38,840 nucleotides of DNA from Candidatus Ventrenecus stercoripullorum. Its GTDB lineage: Bacteria; Bacillota_I; Bacilli_A; RF39; UBA660. Position 1 is the stretch's first letter, and the number at the start of each line of letters is the position of its first letter. This document shows positions 35,665 to 38,840 of the stretch, one piece after another. The DNA lies in the NCBI GenBank assembly GCA_018712835.1, contig DVGF01000037.1, positions 1 to 38,840 on the forward strand. The letters are read 5' to 3'. The notes below the pieces were generated by a model that was not told the origin of the DNA, searched no databases, and was given only the letters and a program-made list of their open reading frames with translations. The position numbers were made by a program, and so were the translations under genes.

Positions 35665-37858
35665 ATTCTATTTTCCTTTCTTTTTTTAATCTTAAGGCGT
35701 TTATGATTACAGTGAGGCTACTTAGGGTCATGGCAAGAGATGCAAACATCGGGTTCATCGTAATACCCCATGGTTTTAGCAAGCCAATTGCTATTGGTAT
35801 CATCACTATGTTATAGAAAAACGCCCAGAATAAGTTTTGTTTGATATTCTTGATTGTTCTTTTACTCAATTTGATGAATTCTGGTATTTTTTCTAAGTTT
35901 TCGTTCATTAAAATGACTTCTGCAGAGTCGGTGGCAATATCAGAAGCACCGGCAACAGAAACGCCAACATGGGCCGTGGCAAGGGACGGAGCATCGTTTA
36001 TTCCATCTCCGACCATCATGACTGTTTTGTCTTTCATTAAGTTTTTTATTGTCGCTGTTTTTTCTTGAGGGGAAACTTTTGCGATGACCGTATCAATATT
36101 ACATTCTTTAGCAATTAGGTGTGAAGTTACTTCGTTATCTCCAGAGAGCATGTAAACATCGATATGATGACGACGTAAGTAAGATACAACTGACTTTGCT
36201 TCTTTTCTTACAACATCTCTTATTCCGATGAGACCAATCGCTTTTTTATCTTCTATTATATACACTAGGCTGTTTTGGGATTGTAGCAATTTTTTTTCTT
36301 CCTTTTGAAATGGATTTTCTATGGATAATAAAGAAAATAGTTTGTCACTTCCTATAAAGATTTCTTTTGATTTTATCTTACCAGTCATCCCTACTCCTGG
36401 AATATTTTTAAAATCTGTTATTTCTTCTTCCTCATTAAAATAGTGCTTAAATGCTTGGGCAATTGGATGAGTTGATTTTTTTTCAAACATTCCTACTTTG
36501 GTTAGTAAGGATTTTTCAGTAATGTCTTTGGCATGATATACTTTTGAAATTTGTAAGTTTCCATAAGTTAAGGTTCCTGTTTTATCAAAGACGACGGTAT
36601 TAACAGTTGAAGCTACTTCTAATACTGTGCTGTTTTTTACTAATATCCCATGTTTCGCACAGAGTCCATTTGCAACGACAATTGCTAGTGGTGTTGCTAG
36701 GCCTAACGCACAAGGACATGCCACGACGAGGACTGTCACGAATGATATCATTGCTTCACTTACGGAGTATCCAAGAAGTAAATATCCAATTAAGGTAACT
36801 ATAGATAGCACCATAATTGTTGGAACAAATATACCACTTACTTTGTCAGCAATCCTAGCAATCGGAGCTTTGGTATTTACTGACTCTATTACTAAACGAA
36901 CAATTTCACTGATTGTAGAGTCTCTGCCAATTTTCTCAGCTTTATATTCTAAGTATCCATCTACATTCATACTACCCGCGATGACTTTATCCCCTACTGC
37001 TTTTTTTACTAAAGCACTTTCACCAGTAATAAATGCTTCGTTTAAATAAGACTCGCCTTTGGTTACTGTGCCATCTACGGCAATTTTCATTCCTGGTTTT
37101 GCTATTAAGATATCGCCTTTTTTTACTTCGTCTATTGTTGTTTCTATTCCTTCTTTGCCTTTTTTTAGTAATGCTTTTTCTGGAGTTATTTGTACTAGGC
37201 TTTTAATCGCATCTTTGGTTTTTTCTTTGCTATTTGAGTCAATGACTCGCCCTAATTTCACAAAGAAGATGATCATTACACAAGATTCGAAATAAAGATG
37301 TTCTACCATAGTTGGTTCACCAAGAAACATTTTAATGAGATTATAAAGGCTATATAAAAAGCAAGAAATTGCGCCAATCGTTACTAAGGTATCCATGTTT
37401 GGCGATTTGTGCATGAAACTTTTTAGTCCTTTTTTTAAAATATCTCTGCCATAATACAGGTATAACATTGCAAAAAGAAGTAGGATTACTCCATAGTTAT
37501 ATGGATGTTTTTGCATACTAAATAATGGTATTTCTGGCAATCCCAACATATGGGCCATAGAAATATAAAATACGAATAATGCTAGAATGCCATAGATGAT
37601 TAAGTTTTTCGTTTTCTTTTGTTCTTGCATGGACTCTACTTTCTCATCGTACACTCCGGGGCTATCATATCCGCATTCCCTTACAAAACGTATCAAATCT
37701 TCTACGGTGTAAGGATTTTCGTAAGTAATCGTAGCTAATGAAAGAACAAGGTTTACGCTAGCATCATAAATATGTTCTTGTTTTTTTAAGTATTTTTCTA
37801 GTGAAGAAGAACAAGCACTACAACTCATTCCTTCAATTTTTAAAATCACTTTTTTCAT
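35642..37858 (-). CDS. copA: Copper-translocating P1B-type ATPase
   Basis: GMSCSACSSSLEKYLKK HMA; CPCALGLATP; FDKTGTLT; MVGDGINDAPSLATAHVGVSV. Confidence 0.95.
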   Translation of the reverse strand: MKKVILKIEGMSCSACSSSLEKYLKKQEHIYDASVNLVLSLATITYENPYTVEDLIRFVRECGYDSPGVYDEKVESMQEQKKTKNLIIYGILALFVFYISMAHMLGLPEIPLFSMQKHPYNYGVILLLFAMLYLYYGRDILKKGLKSFMHKSPNMDTLVTIGAISCFLYSLYNLIKMFLGEPTMVEHLYFESCVMIIFFVKLGRVIDSNSKEKTKDAIKSLVQITPEKALLKKGKEGIETTIDEVKKGDILIAKPGMKIAVDGTVTKGESYLNEAFITGESALVKKAVGDKVIAGSMNVDGYLEYKAEKIGRDSTISEIVRLVIESVNTKAPIARIADKVSGIFVPTIMVLSIVTLIGYLLLGYSVSEAMISFVTVLVVACPCALGLATPLAIVVANGLCAKHGILVKNSTVLEVASTVNTVVFDKTGTLTYGNLQISKVYHAKDITEKSLLTKVGMFEKKSTHPIAQAFKHYFNEEEEITDFKNIPGVGMTGKIKSKEIFIGSDKLFSLLSIENPFQKEEKKLLQSQNSLVYIIEDKKAIGLIGIRDVVRKEAKSVVSYLRRHHIDVYMLSGDNEVTSHLIAKECNIDTVIAKVSPQEKTATIKNLMKDKTVMMVGDGINDAPSLATAHVGVSVAGASDIATDSAEVILMNENLEKIPEFIKLSKRTIKNIKQNLFWAFFYNIVMIPIAIGLLKPWGITMNPMFASLAMTLSSLTVIINALRLKKERKIEFEKNNKN

Positions 37859-37867
37859 AGAAACCTA

Positions 37868-38164
37868 CTACTTTAATATTTTGAATAAATTCATAATTTC
37901 ATCAACGGCTTCTGGATTTCCTTTTTTCATTTCCTCTGTAATACATGTAGATAGATGTTCTTTTAAAATTTGTGTTCCTAAACTTCTTAAGGAATTTACT
38001 ACCGCAGCCATTTGCATAAGAATGTCATCGCAATAACGATCCGTTAAAATCATTTCTTTCACTCCTCTTATTTGGCCTTCAATGACACTAAGGCGATTGG
38101 TGTATCTTTTTTTCTCCTCCACCGTTCTTGGTTTTTCTTTTTTCTTGGTATTTTCTTTTTCCAT
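37868..38164 (-). CDS. csoR: CsoR-family copper-sensing repressor
   Basis: RLSVIEGQIRGVKEMILTDRYCDDILMQMAAVVNSLRSLGTQILKEHLSTCI; Cys/His/Cys ligands present; next to copA. Confidence 0.93.
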   Translation of the reverse strand: MEKENTKKKEKPRTVEEKKRYTNRLSVIEGQIRGVKEMILTDRYCDDILMQMAAVVNSLRSLGTQILKEHLSTCITEEMKKGNPEAVDEIMNLFKILK

Positions 38165-38184
38165 ATTTTTTTCCTCCTAGTCTC

Positions 38185-38213
38185 ATTTTATACCCCTACC
38201 CAGTATTTGTCAA
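38185..38213 (-). promoter_or_regulatory. csoR-copA-copZ promoter with CsoR-type operator between -35 and -10
   Basis: Minus strand TTGACA-AATACTGGGTAGGGGTA-TAAAAT (17-bp spacer); pseudo-palindromic ATACcccta..GTAT operator at 38190-38206. Confidence 0.75.
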
Positions 38214-38317
38214 TACAAATATTTTAAAAAACATACGAAAAATACGTGGTTTAGACTTGTCGAAATAGAAAAGTTCTGTTAAAATTGTAGATGACTTAAT
38301 GAAGAAAGGAGATATTT

Positions 38318-38581
38318 ATGGCGAATATTAAAAGTTCAAAGAAAGCAATTAAAGTAATTGCTAAGAAAACAGAAAATAATCACGAATTAAAAGCTCGTGT
38401 AAAAAACTGTATCAGACTATGTGATAAAGCTATCGAAGCTGGAGATAAAGAAAATGCTCAAAAACTCCTTGCAGATACTCAAAAATATATTGATAGAGCT
38501 GTAAGTAAAGGTCTTGTAAAAAGAAATACCGCAGATCGTCAAAAATCAAGATTATCAAACAAAGTAAAAGAAATGGCTTAG
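38318..38581 (+). CDS. rpsT: 30S ribosomal protein S20
   Basis: MANIKSSKKAIKVIAKKTENNHELKARVKNCI ... GLVKRNTADRQKSRLSNKVKEMA. Confidence 0.96.
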   Translation: MANIKSSKKAIKVIAKKTENNHELKARVKNCIRLCDKAIEAGDKENAQKLLADTQKYIDRAVSKGLVKRNTADRQKSRLSNKVKEMA

Positions 38582-38597
38582 TTCCATTTCTTTTTTT
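38567..38597 (+). terminator. Terminator of rpsT; the stop codon lies in the loop
   Basis: AAAGAAATGG-cttagtt-CCATTTCTTT-TTTT. Confidence 0.85.
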
Positions 38598-38636
38598 ATG
38601 TAACAGAAAAGTAATACAATACCCCACGATTTACAA

Positions 38637-38665
38637 TTGACAAACGTGTGTTCGTGTTATATAAT
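38637..38665 (+). promoter_or_regulatory. Exact consensus sigma-A promoter TTGACA-N17-TATAAT upstream of the TnpB-like ORF
   Basis: TTGACA at 38637-38642, 17-bp spacer, TATAAT at 38660-38665. Confidence 0.75.
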
Positions 38666-38693
38666 TTTGTTAATCAACGAGGTGATGCAACAT

Positions 38694-38840
38694 ATGAAAA
38701 TTACAAAAGCTTATCAGTTTCGGCTTTATCCTACGAAAGAACAAGAAGTACTCATTCATAAAACGTTTGGATGTACAAGATTTCTATATAATCAAATGTT
38801 AGAGGAGAAAAAGAAAGATAAAATGCTTAGTAAATTTGAT
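38694..38840 (+). CDS. TnpB/IS200-IS605-type RNA-guided nuclease/transposon protein, 5' part only (runs off the window)
   Basis: MKITKAYQFRLYPTKEQEVLIHKTFGCTRFLYNQMLEEKKKDKMLSKFD... typical TnpB N-terminus; GAGGTG RBS. Confidence 0.85.
   Translation, partial: MKITKAYQFRLYPTKEQEVLIHKTFGCTRFLYNQMLEEKKKDKMLSKFD

Noticed and set aside
35631-37295. Plus-strand ORFs antisense to copA and copZ
   Set aside because: They lie in the antisense frame of a strongly recognised gene and lack family motifs or RBS; best explained as frame shadows.
38643-38659. IS200/605 left-end hairpin in the TnpB promoter spacer
   Set aside because: AACGTGTGTTCGTGTT is a near direct repeat, not a convincing palindrome.

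Overview
AT-rich Firmicutes/Bacillota-type chromosomal window, most genes on the minus strand. From left to right: (i) a breakpoint at about 1.84 kb where a SpoVD/PBP2-like gene is cut just after its SxN motif and joined to a DUF5655-like ORF, with an XRE regulator further left; (ii) a ~13 kb surface-polysaccharide locus (LCP ligase, UDP-sugar dehydrogenase, flippase, GT11 fucosyltransferase-like, several GT2 and hypothetical transferases, EpsG-like polymerase, GtrII-like protein on the opposite strand, initiating sugar transferase); (iii) a thioester/SpaA-repeat surface protein overlapping its likely dedicated sortase; (iv) a short L28, scpAB and a Cys-His-Asp hypothetical protein; (v) an intact ISAs1-family IS with readable IRs and a 9-bp TSD, inserted into the terminator of the neighbouring gene; (vi) spoVAC-AD-AE, recD2, ppa, tRNA-Arg(CCT), and a SigF/SigG-type sigma factor next to a STAS protein with no SpoIIAB between them; (vii) uvrC, LMW-PTP, YigZ-like, a csoR-copA-copZ copper operon with the operator inside the promoter, rpsT, and a TnpB-type ORF running off the right edge. 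No CRISPR array was seen. The observations I rate highest are the interrupted SpoVD-like gene (possible skin-like intervening element or deletion junction), the altered SpoIIAA/sigma pair, the thioester adhesin with dedicated sortase, and the terminator architecture of the IS. No wholly new system can be proven from sequence reading alone.
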